Assembly (NCBI RefSeq): GCF_002776525.5
Contig: NC_045443.1
Coordinates: 47,623,648-47,687,647, forward strand
Direction: 5' to 3'
Length of the DNA: 64,000 nucleotides
Source: Piliocolobus tephrosceles
Taxonomy: Eukaryota; Chordata; Mammalia; Primates; Cercopithecidae
Below are positions 11,901 through 26,005 of the stretch, one piece after another; position 1 is the stretch's first letter; every line of letters begins with the position of its first letter. The position numbers and the translations under genes are program-made. The notes under the pieces were generated by a model that saw only the letters and a program-made list of their open reading frames with translations, was not told the DNA's origin and searched no databases.

Positions 11901-14900
11901 AAAAATACAAAAATTATCTAGGTGTGGAGACGCATGCCTGTAGTACCAGCTACTTGGGAGGCTGAGGCAGGAGAATGGTGTGAACCCGGGAGGCTGAGCT
12001 AGCAGTGACCTGAGATTGCACCACTACACTCCAGCCTGGCGACAGAGCGAGACTGTCTCCAAAAAAAAAAAAAACAAAAAATGCATGTTATAGGCCAGAT
12101 GTGATGGTTCACGCCTGTAATCCCGACACTTTGAGAGGCCATGGTGGGCGGATCACAAGGTCAGGAGTTCAAGACCAGCCTGACCAAGGTGGCAAAACCC
12201 TGTCTCTACTGAAAATACAAAATTAGCCGGGTGTGGTGGCGCATGCCTATAGGCCAGCTGCTTGGGAGGCTGAGGCAAGAGAATAGCTTGCACCTGGAAA
12301 GCGGAGGTTGCAGTGAGCTGAGATTGCACCACTGCACTCCATCCCAGGCAACAGACAGACTCCATCTCACCAAAAAAAAAAAAAAAGAAGAAGAATGTAT
12401 TACATATACTCATAAGCTTAAACCTGGCTAATTTAAACATGTCGAGAGTGCATCCAATGACATTAGCTAAAATCCTAATTCTGAGTATTGAAGTAAAAGT
12501 AAGTTTCTTTCAAAGAACTTTGGATTTTTCCCTGTCTCTCCAAACACAACTTTAAAAATATATATATTATTGGCCAGGCGCGGTAGCTCAAGCCTGTAAT
12601 CCCAGCACTTTGGGAGGCCGAGACGGGCGGATCACGAGGTCAGGAGATCGAGACCATCCTGGCTAACACGGTGAAACCCTGTCTCTACTAAAAAAATAGG
12701 AAAAACTAGCCGGGCGAGGTGGCAGGCGCCTGTAGTCCCAGCTACTCGGGAGGCTGAGGCAGGAGAATGGCGTAAACCCGGGAGGCGGAGCTTGCAGTGA
12801 GCTGAGATCCGGCCACTGCACTCCAGCCTGGGCGACAGAGGGAGACTCCGTCTCAAAAAATATATATATATATATATATATTATTATCTTAGAGGTAAGG
12901 TTTTCTCTGATGCCTGTGCATGAATTCAGTTGTGCAATCATAGCTTGTTGCAGCCTCAAACTCCTGGGCCCAAGCAGTCTTCTGCCTCAGCCTTCCAAGT
13001 AGCTGGGAGTAGTATAGGTACATACCGCTGCACATTTTAATTTTTTTTTGCAGTGATAGGGTCTTGCTGTGTTGTCCCAGCTGGTGTTGAACCCCAGAGC
13101 TCAGTCCTCCTGCCTCAGCCTCCCAGAGTGCTGAGATTACAGGCGTGAGCCACTGCGTCCAGCCCACAACATTTTTTAATGTAAAATTTACTTCACTTTG
13201 GCCTGGCGTGGTGGCTCACACCTGTAATCCCAGCACTTTGGGAGGCTGAGGCGGACGTATTACAAGGTCGGGATATCGAGACCATCCTGGCTAACATGGT
13301 GAATCCCCATCTATACTAAACAAAATACAAAAAATTAGCTGGATGTGGTGGCCAGCACCTGAGACGAGAATGGCATGAACCCAGGAGGCGGAGCTTGCAG
13401 TAAGCCGAGATGCGCCACTGCACTCCAGCCTGGGTGACAGAGCAAGACTCTGTCTCAAAAAAAAAAAAATTTACTTCACTTTTTAAAATAATGTTTGAGA
13501 TGTAGAAGGGGCTATACTTTTACAACATAATGCTTTTCAAGTTAAATTTTTTGAAAACCCCAGTACAACAGGAGCCAATTTTTTACCTGAGGAAAGTTGT
13601 TCTTCTGTCTTGATTTACTGCTTTATGTATATTATTTTATATTTCCTATAGTATGAAGCCTCATTTTAGGTCATCCAGTGGTTCCGAACACTCAACAGAG
13701 GGCTCTGTATCCTTGGGGGATGGACAGTTGAACAGATCTAGTTCAAGAAACCTTCCAACTGAACGGCATAACCCTACAGTAACTGAGCATCAGGAGCAAA
13801 CTTACCTTCAAAAGGAGACTTCCACTTTGCAGATGGAACAGAACGGGGACTATGGTAGGGGCAGGTAAGGAAATAAGGTACCTGAAAATCTTTGATAATA
13901 GTGTGATCGTCCTGAATAATTGAAGAACATGATCTGGTGGTTGGTTTGGTTTGGTTTTAATTTAATTATTGGTATATGGTTATATTAAATAAATATGTTA
14001 TTTTCAGAACATGGGTTGATTGCTTTTTATAAAGAAATAGAGTACTCATGTAGAATATATCTCTGAATCAGAGGTTTATAGTTCCTTATAGTTCATATAG
14101 GAAAGAATAGCTTAGAAAATTAACATATCCATCTGCCTTATGGTTTTAATGTCTTCCAGCTTTTAAACTATAGAAGTGGCTGGGTGCGGTGCCTCACGCC
14201 TGTAATCCCAACACTTTGGGAGGCTGAGGTGGGAGGATCATCTGAGGTCAGGAGTTCAAGACCAGCCTGGCCAACATAGTGAAACCCTGTCTCTATGAAG
14301 AAATACCAAAATTAGCTGGGCAAGGTGGCAGGCACCTGTAATCCCAGCTCAGGAGAATCACTTGAACCCAAACTCAGGAGACAGAGGTTGCAGTGGGGCA
14401 AGGTTGCGCCACTGCGTTCCAGCCTGGGTGACAGAGTGAGACTCTGTCTCAAAAATATAAATAAACTATAGGGGTGAGGTTATATATTGCCAACTTGCCT
14501 AATTAAATAATAGTATGGTTCTGGTTTGAAGGGATTGCTACTAACAAATGGGCTCATCTTACTTTATGGTGTGGTAGTAGGTAAAGTTTTTGGTAAATTG
14601 GCTCAGGATACCTCAGAATAATATATTATCTTTTAGTAATAGAGAAAACTAGCCCGAAATGTAGAAGATGTTTAAATTGAAATTTATGCAGCTGACTGGG
14701 CATGGTGGCTCACGCCTGTAATCCCAGCACTTTGGGAAGTGGGGCAGGCGGATCATGAGGTCAGGAGATTGAGACCATCCTGGCCAACATGGTGAAACCC
14801 TGTCTCTACTACAAATACAAAAATTAGCTGGGCATGGTGGCGTGTGCGTGTAATTCCAGCTACTCAGGAGTCTGAGCAGGAGAATTGCTTGAACCTGGGA

Positions 14901-17900
14901 GGCAGAGTTTGTAGTGAGCCGAGATAGCACCACTGTACTCCAGCCTGGCAACAGAGTGAGACTCTGTCTCAAAAAAAAAAAAAAAAGTATATGATAGAAT
15001 GTATCTATCTGAAGAAATTTATGACTTGTCCCTTCTCCTCCCCCCACCCCAACCTTTTTCTTATTAAAAGGAGAACTCTCTTCAGAGGTCGAAGACGACG
15101 AGAAGATGACAGGATCTCAGTAAGTTTTTTAAAACTTTTATTCAGACTTTTTTCTCTTCTGTGATTTACTATGGCATTGACTTTTGGTCTTTCCTTTCTG
15201 GGTTTTTGTTTTATTGATTGTACCCTTCAGCAAAGGTAAATAGAGCCTAAATTTAACCCTGAAATTTTTACCACCACTACCCACATACCCACCCTCTAGC
15301 ACACATGTAGTATGGAGTTTCACTTGTGTTGCTTGCTTAAAAAAATTATTTGAAGATTAATGTGTTCACGTGATTTTTAAATAAAATCACGAAGTCTTTC
15401 TAACTTTCCTCACCTTTTCTTTTCTTCTTTCTTTTCCAAGACACGGGATATTACTGTTTCCCAGGGCACTGGAATTACAGGCCTGAGCCACCATGCTTGA
15501 TGCAAGATTAAGGATTTCTAGGGAGAGGCAGAGGAGGAAGGGTCTTGCTATGTTGCCCAGGCTGAAGTGCAGTGGTACAGTCATGGCTCACTGCAACCTT
15601 GACATCCCAGGCTTAAGTGTTCCTCCTCTAGAGATGGGGTCGGGCACCGTGGCTCATGCCTGTTTTCCCAGCTCTTTGGGAGGCTGAGTCAGTTGGGTTA
15701 CTTGAGGCTACAGGCCCCATGCAAGTGCAAAACCAAGCAGAATGGTCAGGACATCTTAAAGCTCCAAAATACTTGCCTTTGGCCAGGCATGGCGACTCAA
15801 GTCTGTAATGTCAGCACTTTGTGAGGCTGAGATGTGCAGATCACTTGAGCTCAGGAGTTGGATACCAGCCTGGGCAGCATGGTGAAACCCCATCTCTACA
15901 AAATTAAAAAAATAAGCCAGGCACCACTGTACACGCCTGTGGTCCCAGCTACTTGGAAGGCTGAAGCAGGGTGATCCCTTGAGCCCAGGAGATGGAGGTT
16001 GCAGTGAGCCAAGATTGTGCCACTGCACTCCAGCCTGAGCAACCAAGTGAGACTTTGTCTCAAAAAATAATAAAATAATATCCTTTGACTCTATGGCCAC
16101 TCCTAGGTTGCACTGATACAAGGGTTGGGCTCCCAAGGCCTTAGGCAGCTCCACCCCTCTGACTTTGCAGGGATCAACCCTGGAGGCTGCTCTTACCGGC
16201 CCACTTGAATGCCTGTGGCTTTTCCATGCCTGTTTTGGAGTCTGGAGGACGGTGACCTTCTTCTGCCACTATGCAGTGCCCTAGTGGAGGCGTGTTGTGA
16301 GGGCCTCAGCCCCATATTTCCCCTCTGCATTGTGCCCCTGGAGCAGGTTTCTGCCTGGACTTAACCAGACTGGTATAAGTTTCTTTTCAGAGGATGCCGT
16401 ACATCCTCTGAAATCGAGTCAGAGGCTCCCAAGCCAGTCTAGGAAGTTCCTCATCTTCTATCCTTTTGAGCCCTCCAGACTCTTCCACCCTCTATCTGTT
16501 ACCCAGTTCCAGTACTGCTTCCACATTTTCAGTTATCTTTTAGCAGTGCTCCACTCTTCAATACCAATTTTCTTTAAGCCAGTCTCACATTGCTAGAAAG
16601 AAATACTTGAGACTGGATAATTCATAAAGAAAAGAGGTTTAATTGGCTCACAGTTCTGCAGGCTGTACAGGAAGCATGATGCAGGCATCTGCCCGGCTTC
16701 TGGGGAGGCCTTGGTAAACTTATAATCATGGCTGAAGGCAAATGGGGACCACGCAGTGAATACATGGCAGGAGGAAGAGAGAAGAAAACCATTTTCAAAG
16801 AAGAAAATATGTTCCATTATAACTGAATTGTTTTTAGGCCACACTGAACCTCTTAAATCAGTGTTGTAACTTTATTATACACAACCATGAAACTTCAGGC
16901 AACTTTTTCTTTTTGGGGCGGGGGGGGAGACCAAGTTTCGCTTTTGTTACCCAGGCTGGAGTACACATGGCACGATCTCAGCTCACTGCAACCTCTGACT
17001 CCCGGGTTCAAGCAGTTCTCCTGCCTCAGCCTCCCAAATAGCTAGCTGCGACTACAGTCACCTGCCACCACGTCTGGCTAATTTTCTGTATTTTTAATAG
17101 AGACGGAGTTTTACCATGTTGGCCAGGCTGGTCTCAAACTCCAGACCTCAGGTGATCCACCTGCCTTGGCCTCCCAAAGTGCTGGGATTACAGGCGTGAG
17201 CCACCGTGCCTGACCAACAATTCTTTTCTTTTTTTGTTTTTTTGAGACAGAGTTTTGCTCTTGTGGCCCAGGCTAGAGTACAGTGGTGTGATCTCGGTTC
17301 ACTGCAACCTCTGCCTCCTGGATTCAAGCGATTCTCTTGCCTCAGTCTCCCAAGTAGCTGGAGTTACAGGCGCTTGCCACCATGCCTGGCTGATTTTTAT
17401 ATTTTAGTAGAGACAGTGTTTCACCATGTTGGTCAGGCTGGTCTTGAACTCTTGACCTCAGGTGATCCACCTGCCTCAGCCTCCCAAAGTGCTGGGATTA
17501 TAGGCATGAACCACTACACCCAGCCCAACAGTTCTTTTTTGGCATTCCATTGCAGCAGTCCACATGACTTCTCATGTGGCCCTCAACAATTTGGAATAAG
17601 AGATTAGACCCTGCATGGTGGCTCAGGCCAGGCATGGTGTCTCACGCCTGTAATCCCAGTACTTTGGGAGGCTCAGGTGGGTGGATTCCCTGAGGGTAGG
17701 ATTTCAAGACCATCCTGGCCAACATGGCGAAACCCTGTCTCTACTAAAAATACAAAAATTAGCCAGGTGTGGTGGTGGGTGCCTGTAGTCCTAGCTACTC
17801 AGGAGGCTGAGGCAGGAGAATCACTTGAATCCAGGAGGCAGAGGTTGCAATGAGCTGAGATTGTGCCACTGCACTCCAGCCTGGGCGACACAGCAAGACT

Positions 17901-20900
17901 CCGTCTCAAAAAAAAAAAATAGAGATTAGATTTGGGGTTTATTCAGTATGTTGTAAATGTTATGATGGAGGACTAAACATTGGAGTAAAAGAAACAGGCA
18001 TGACTTCCAGTGGGTAGGTCTTGGTAGAGGAGCTCTTATGCAGGAGGGAGATCTTAGCTGGGAATAAGATTTTGGATTTGTAAGCCTTCACATAGTAATT
18101 GGAGTGATAAGCTCATGCAGAGTACTCTCCATAGAGTGATGAAAGTGGTCTAATATGGAACTTTGGGGAATAAAGCAGCAGTGTTGGGTTGAAAAATGAG
18201 ATTTTTCAGCATACTGTTTAAAGTATTCAAGCAAAATCTGAATGGATATGGCTAATGGACAAGTGTTATCTGGGTTGTAGGCAAAGGCCTAGGCTGAAAG
18301 TATTTAAAACCTACAATTCAATGATATTTTGGTAAATTTACAGAGATATACAGCCGTCAAAAAGTGAAAAAGATTGTTTTAACAGTTGCCTGCATAAAGG
18401 TAGTAGTTGAAGCCATGGATAGTGGACATCACTCAAGGAGAATATGAGAAGTAAAGAGTAGTAACCAAATGGAAACCATCAAAATTTTAGAGATGGTCAG
18501 GGGAAAAAGAGCACATGTCTGTCAAATTTAAAAAACAAAAAGGTATCACAGAAGCTAAGAGAAAAATGCGTTCCCGAGGAAAGGATGGTTAACACACCAA
18601 ATGCTGTAGGTCAGGAAATGTGAGATCAGGAAAAAGGGTCTGTCAGGTTTTGCATTGTTGATGGCATTGGTGACATCTAAAATAATTTTAGTGGAGTGAT
18701 GACAAAGTGGAGGAGATAAGTAAGAGGTAAGAGGCTTGTCAGAGGATATATAGGGTATTAGGAGGGAAGCATGAGATTTTTCATATACGTTATATAGAGG
18801 AGGGATATTGTTCTCTCTTGAGATAGATAGATGGAGAAAGATGGTGATGGTTGGGCACAATTGCTTAAGCCTGTAATCCCAGCACTTTGAGAGGCCAAGG
18901 GGAGAGGATCACTTAAGCTCAAGTGATCAACCTTGTCACTGCTAAAAAACAAAAAATAAAAATTTAGCCCAGTGTGGTGGTGTGCACAGCTAGAGGCAAA
19001 AAAGGCAGGAGGATTACTTGAGTCCAGGAAGTCATGGTTGTAGTGAGCTATGATTGTGTTACTGCATTTCAGCCTTGGTGACAGACCAAGACCCTGTCTC
19101 AAAAAAAAAAAATAGTTGATAGCAAATTTAGGTAAAGTGGGTGTTTTTGTTGAGAAGGCATAGTAAATTATGGAATGAATAGTGGAGACTAGTTAGAAAG
19201 CTTAAGGAGTATGGCAAAGTTTACAAAAGAAACAGGTGAGAGAACTGACTAAAGAAAAGTAGAATTGATAAAGACTGATGAGAGCTCAAGTGAGATGTCA
19301 AACCAAGAATTTATGTAGGGATACAGTTCTGTGCATTATAGAGGTTTTATTTACTTATTTTTCTTTTCTCGCAGCTTTCAGCTTCAGTGACACAGGATTA
19401 GAGAATGAGATAGCCATGTGACCTATTTTGTTATTTGTTCATTTTAGAGACCTCATCCTTCAACAGCTGAATCAAAGGCTCCAACACCAAAGTTTGACTT
19501 GTTAGCCTCAAATTTTCCACCTTTACCTGGAAGTTCATCAAGAATGCCAGGTGAACTCATTTTGGAGAATAGGATGTCTGATGTTGTTAAAGGTGTCTAC
19601 AAAGAAAAGGTAAACACCCAGCATCTAATATGAGTCTCACCTTATGAGACCATATTTAGGCTTTATTTGCAGTGTTATTATTTAAAGTTTTACTTGCACT
19701 TAGTGTACATTTCTATCATAGTTTTTATTTATGGAGTTTTCAGCATACTTAGAGTATTTTTTAAAAGATTCATAATAAAGCTGCACAAAGGCAATAAAAT
19801 GTTTCTTGGCTTTTGCGTGTCTTTTTTTTTTTTTTTTTAAAGACATTATCTCAGCTGACTGCAGCCTCTACCTCCTAGATTCAAGTGATTGTGATTCTTC
19901 TGCCTCAACCTCCCAAGTAGCTGAGAGTACAGTGTGCGCAGCCACGCCTAGCTAACTTTCGGTTTTTTTTTTTTAAGTAGAGACAGGGTTTCGCCACATT
20001 GGCCAGACTGGTCTCCAACTCCTGACCTCAAGCATCTGCCCATCTTGGCCTCCCAAAGTGCTGGGATTATAAGCGTGAGCCACCACGCCCAGCCTTGCAT
20101 GTCTTTCTATCAGTCAACTCAGCCTGGTAGAACTGATAACTGATTAATGCAAGATAAATGGAAGGTATCATTTCCATTTGTGTGCCTATAATTCACTAGT
20201 GATGTAAATGAATTCTTTCAAATAATGGAAAGTAGATGTCTAGAGGCTGAGATACCTCATCCTATGATTATTTGGTGTGTAGACCTCTCCATATCAGAAA
20301 TCCTCATGTCTCACAAGTTTTTCTCATTTTCTACCTTTATTCTAATTCAATTTTTTTTTATTGTAACAGTACATGTCTATAGTATATCTAGGCTTTTAAT
20401 GAAAAGCCTGCAACTACTTTCAGCTCCTTAGCTTTTTCTGTATTTTTTTTTTCCTTTTGAGCGGAGTTTTGCTCTGTAACCTAGGCTGGAATGCAGTGGT
20501 GGATCTCTACTCACTACAACCTCTGCCTCCCGGGTTCAAGCGATTCTCCTGCCTCAGCCTTCTTAGTAGCTGGGATTATAGGCATGAGACACCACACCCA
20601 GCTAATTTTTGTATTTTTAGTAGAGACAGTGTTTCTCCATGTTGGCCAGGCTGGTCTCAAACTCCTGACCTCGCAATCCACCCTCCTCGGTCTCCTAAAG
20701 TGCTGGGATTACAGGCGTGAGCCACTGTACCCAGCCCTGTATTTCTAATTAACATCTTTTTTTTTTTTTTTTGAGACGAGTCTTGCTCTGTAGCCCAGGT
20801 TGGAGTACAGTGGTGTGATATCTGCTCACTGCAAGCTCCGCCTCCTGGGTTCACGCCATTCTCTCGCCTCAGCCTCCCAAGTAGCTGGGACTACAGGTGC

Positions 20901-23900
20901 CTGCCGCCACACCCAGCTAATTTTGTTTTTGTATTTTTAGTAGAGATGGGGTTTCACAGTGTTAGCCAGGATGGTCTTGATCTCCTGAACTTGTGATCCA
21001 CCCATCTCGGCCTCCCAGAGTGCTGGGATTACAGGCGTGAGTCACTGCACCCTGCCTAATTAACATCTTTTTATTGTAACCTCTTGGCTTTTCCATTTTC
21101 AGCAGTTTTTGTTAGGTTCACATTCTGAAGCTAAAGATTTAGGTCTCTTAAACCAACATACTCACACTTTTCCTATCCTCCTGATACATTGTACTTCATT
21201 ATATGTAAGATATCATCAATTATAAGGCACCCATTATTTTAGTATCTCTAAGAAAGTAAAAAATGTTGCTAGTTATGCTAGAACACCCATCCTTTGTAAG
21301 TATTACATATTTTTTCATGGCTGAGACTCAAACATAATATACTATGATTGTTTCTCCTTTTGTGTGCACTCTCGGTGTCCTACTGCATAGCTGTGTTCTT
21401 GGGCCTTCTCTTTACCATCACCCTGGCAATTTTCCTTACTCTCCTTTATCAATCCCCTTTTTTTTCTCACTCTTTTTTCACTCTTCCATGTTAGGGTGGT
21501 TCGTATCTTCCATGGTCATGAAGTATAAATTTCTTGCATTCTGAAAATGTTTTTCTGCTCTCAAATTGATCAGTAGATTATTTCTATATTGGATTCTCTA
21601 TTAGAAATCATTTTCCCTTGGAATTTTGAAGGTATTATTCCACTGTCTTGTTTCTTTAAAAAAAAAATTGTGACATGTAGTAGTTATTTCATAATAACTA
21701 AGATACACTTTTTTCCCCCATGTTTTATCACCTTCCAAAATCAGACTAAATATTATTTTTTAAAAAATGTAAAGGCTGGGCACAGTGGCTCACGCCTGTA
21801 ATCCCTGCACTTTGGGAGGCCAAGCAAGGCAAGCGGATCATGAGGTTAGGAGTTTGAAACCAACCTGGCCAACATGGTGAAACCCCGTCTCTACTAAAAT
21901 TAGAAAAAGTAGCTGGGCGTGGTGGCACGCACCTGTAGTCCCAGCTACTTGGGAGGCTGAGGCAGGAGAATCACTTGAACCTAGGAGATGGAGGTTGCAG
22001 TGTGCCAAGATTGCACCGTTGCACTCTAGCCTGGGCGACAAGAGCAAAACTCTTGTCTCAAAAAAAAGAAAAAAAAAAATTAAATATCCAGTCACATTGG
22101 CCCATACCTGTAATTCCAGCACTTTGGGGGTCCAAGGTGAATGGATTGCTTGAGCCCAGGAGTTTAGGACCAACCTGGTCAACATAGAGAGGTCCCGTCT
22201 GTACATAGAGTGTAAAAAAAAAAAATAGCTGGGCATGGTGACGCATGCCTGTAGTCCTTGCTACTTGGGAAGCTGAGACAAGAGGATTGCTTCAGCCCAG
22301 GAGATCAAAGCTACGATGAGCTTAAGTGCAGTATTTTTGTTTTCTTCTCATCTTAAGGTCTGCTTCTATCCAGTGGTTTTATTTTTATTTTTATTTTTTC
22401 TTATTGGTACATAAAATAATGGTGTAGTTTACCAATAATGGCATCTCAGATTTCAGAAGATGATACACAAACATACATATATACTTTTTTTTTTTTTGAG
22501 ACGGAGTTTCACTCTTGTTGCCCAGCCTGGAGTGCAATGGCGCAATCTCAGCTCACTGCAACCTCCACCTCCCGGGTTCAAGCAATTCTCCTGCCTCAGC
22601 CTCCCAAGTAGCTGGGATTACAGGCACTTGCCACCGTGCCCAGCTAATTTTTGTGTTTTTAATAGAGATGGGGTTTCACCATGTTGGCCAGGCTGGTCTT
22701 AAACTCCTGACCTCAGGTGAGCCACTGTGCCCGGCCATATATACATTTTTAAAGAATAATCATGAAGTGTACATCTCCTTATAACCCCAACACACAATTG
22801 TAGCCGATAAACATCCCTAGTATCTTAGCAGTGACATGTGTGTCTCCTCCCTATTTATAGTCACTCTGCCCCACTCTTCCCCTTTAGATATAAACATTAT
22901 TCTGACTTTGTGATAGCAATTTTCTTGCCTTCATAGTTTTGTCATTCTGCATTGATAGAATTTTTCTGTGAAGGGCCAGATACTCATAGTAAATACTTTA
23001 GGCTTTGTGGGCCATGTATTGTCACATATTCTTTGTTTTTACAACCCTTTAATAACTTAAAAACCAAACCAGGCATGGTGGCTCATGCCTATAATCCCAG
23101 CACTTCAGGAGGATCACTTGAGGCCAAGAGTTTGAGACTAGCCTAGTCAACATAGGGAGACCCCCATCTCTAAAAAAGAATAATAATAATAATATAAAAA
23201 TCATAATTATAATTTACAAACCATTCTTAGCTTGTAAGCCATACCAAAACAAGTTACAGGGTGGGTTTGGCCTTGCAGATCTTAGTTTACCAACCCCTGC
23301 CCTAGGTGATAAAACGGGGTGCCTGTTTTTGAAAAGGTTATAAAAGGAATTGCACGGTATATATTCTTCTTTTCTTTCATTCTGAATGGTTTGAGATTGA
23401 TCACTGTTAATACAGATGACTGTTGTTCATTTTGAACTATTATGTGATATTCTATTGTAGGAAGTAAAATATTTATTCATTGTACTGTTAATGGACATTT
23501 TGCCATTATACATCTTCATATGAGCAAGAACTTTTTAGGATTTATACATCAGCTTGTGTTCTTTTAAAATTTTAAAGTCTTTCAAGTGTTTTTTTGAGAT
23601 GGAGTCTCTCTCTGTCACCCAGGCTGGAGTGCAGTGGCATGATCTCGGCTTATGCAACCTCCACTGCCAGGGTTCAAGCGATTCTTGTGCCTCAGCCTCC
23701 CGAGTGGTGAATACAGGCATGCGCCACCATGCCCAGCTAATTTTTGTATTTTCAGTAGAGATGGGGTTTCTGCCTTGTTGGCCGGGCTGGTCTCGAACTT
23801 CTGACCTCAGATGATCCACCCACCTCGTCCTCCCAATGTGCTGGGTTTACAGGCGTGAGCCACTGCGCATGGTCAGTCTTTCAGGTTTTTAAGAAACAGA

Positions 23901-25974
23901 TTCATATATTTTTTTACATATTCTGCACACTAATCCTTTGTCAGTTACATGTAGTACAAATAATCTTTCACTTCTGTGGTTTCTTTTCCATCTTCAGTGC
24001 CTGTAGGTTGAAACAAGTTCTTAATTTTAATATGGTCCTATTAGTCTTTTCTTTATAATTTGCTGTTTTTATTTTATGCTTAGGAAATGATCTAGCTTCC
24101 AGAGATCCTTTTGAGAACCCTAAGGGTGCTGATTCCTGATCTCTAACATGATTTTTTCCCCTTATCTGGAGATTTTTAGGGTCTTTTATTGATCCTTGGT
24201 ATTCTGCGAAATTTCGTGATGTGCTTTGGTATGGTTCTTTTTTTGGTCACAATTCTTTTTGTTTGTTTTTTGTGGAGATAGAGTCTGCCTCCGTTGCTTA
24301 AGCTGGAGTACAGTGGCGTGATCTTGGCCTACTGCAGCTTCCACCTCCTGGGTTCAGTTGATTCTCCTGCCTCAACCTCCCCAGAAGCTGGGATTACAGG
24401 CATGTGCCACCATGCCTGGCTAAGTTTTGTATTTTTAGTAGAGACCATGTTGCTCCATGTTGGTGAGGCTGGTGTCGAACTCCGGACCTCAGGTGATCAG
24501 CCCACCTCGGCCTCCCAAACTGTTGGGATTACAGGTGTGAGCCACTGCAACCAGCCTTTACTTAAACCTCTTTTTGAGACAGGGTCTCTCTTTATCACCC
24601 AGGGTAGAGGACAGTGCCATGATCTTGGCTCATCGCAGGCTTCACCTCTCAATGTTCAAGCAGTCCTTCTGCCTCAGCACCCCCAAGTAGCTTGGGTTAC
24701 AGTTGCAGGCTGCCATGCTTGGCTAGTTTTTGTAGAACTAGGGCTTTGCCATGTTGCCGAGGCTGCTCTTGAACTCCTGGGCTCAAGTGTTCTGCCCACC
24801 TTGGCCTCCCAAAGTGCTAGGATTACAGGGGCCAGCCACTGTACCCGGCCTTTAAACCTCTTTTTTTTTTTTTTTTTTTTTTAAGTCTTGCTCTGTCACC
24901 CAGGCTAGAGTGCAGTGGCACAATCTCGGCTTACTGCAACCTCTGCCTCCTGGGTTCAAACGATTCTCTTGCCTCAACCTCCCGAGGAGCTTTGACTATA
25001 GGCGTGGCGGCACACACCCGGCTAATTTTTTTGTGTTTTTAGTAGAGACGGGGTTTTACCATTTTGGCCAGGCAGGTGTCAAACTCCTTTCCTCAAGTGA
25101 TCCGCCTAAGGCAGGCAGATTTCACAAAGTACTGGGATTACAGGCCTGAGCCACCATGTCTGGACTAAACCTCGTTTTTTATCTTTGTTGTTATTATGTT
25201 TTCTATCAAGTTTTTCTGAATGTTACTTTCTAAACCTATTGAAAATTTTATTTCACGCATCAGTTTTAATTTCTAGGGCTCTTTTCTAAATTCTGTGCCA
25301 GCGGTATAAATACACATAACAGCGTTTACCATCTTTTTTTTTTTTTTTTTTTTTGAGATGGAGTCTGGCGCTCTGTCGCCCAGGCTGGAGTGCAGTGGCC
25401 GGATCTCAGCTCACTGCAAGCTCCGCCTCCCGGGTTTACACCGTTCTCCTGCCTCAGCCTCCCGAGTAGCTGGGACTACAGGCGCCCGCCACCTCGCCCA
25501 GCTAGTTTTTTTGTATTTTTTAGTAGAGACGGGGTTTCACCGTGTTAGCCAGGATGGTCTCGATCTCCTGACCTCGTGATCCGCCCGTCTCGGCCTCCCA
25601 AAGTGCTGGGATTACAGGCTTGAGCCACCGCGCCTGGCGCGTTTACCATCTTAACCATTTTAAATGTGTACAGTTTTGTAGTGTTAAGTACCTTCACATG
25701 GTTGTGCAGCTAAGCTCCAGAAGTTACTATCTTTCAAAACTAAAACTCTATACCTATTAAACCATTCCCTCTTCCTCCCTTCTCTTATCCTTCTGCAGCC
25801 ACTATTCTACTTTCTGTCTCTAAATTGACTACTCTTAGAAATTCATGTAAATAGAATCATACAGTATTTGTCTTTCTATGACTGGTTTATTTTACTTAGC
25901 ATCCTCAACGTTCATTCATGTTCAGCATGAGTCAAGATTTCATTAGTTTTTTTTTTTAAATGCAGCCTACAAAC

Positions 25975-26005
<31 letters not shown>

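Noticed and set aside
16297..16596. 99-codon open frame in a LARP4 intron
   Set aside because: No recognisable family, no splice context, and its end enters a MaLR LTR.
24294..24884. 196-codon open frame
   Set aside because: It is read through two adjacent antisense Alus; the residues (VLLPQHPQ, ARITGASHCTRP) are standard Alu translation.
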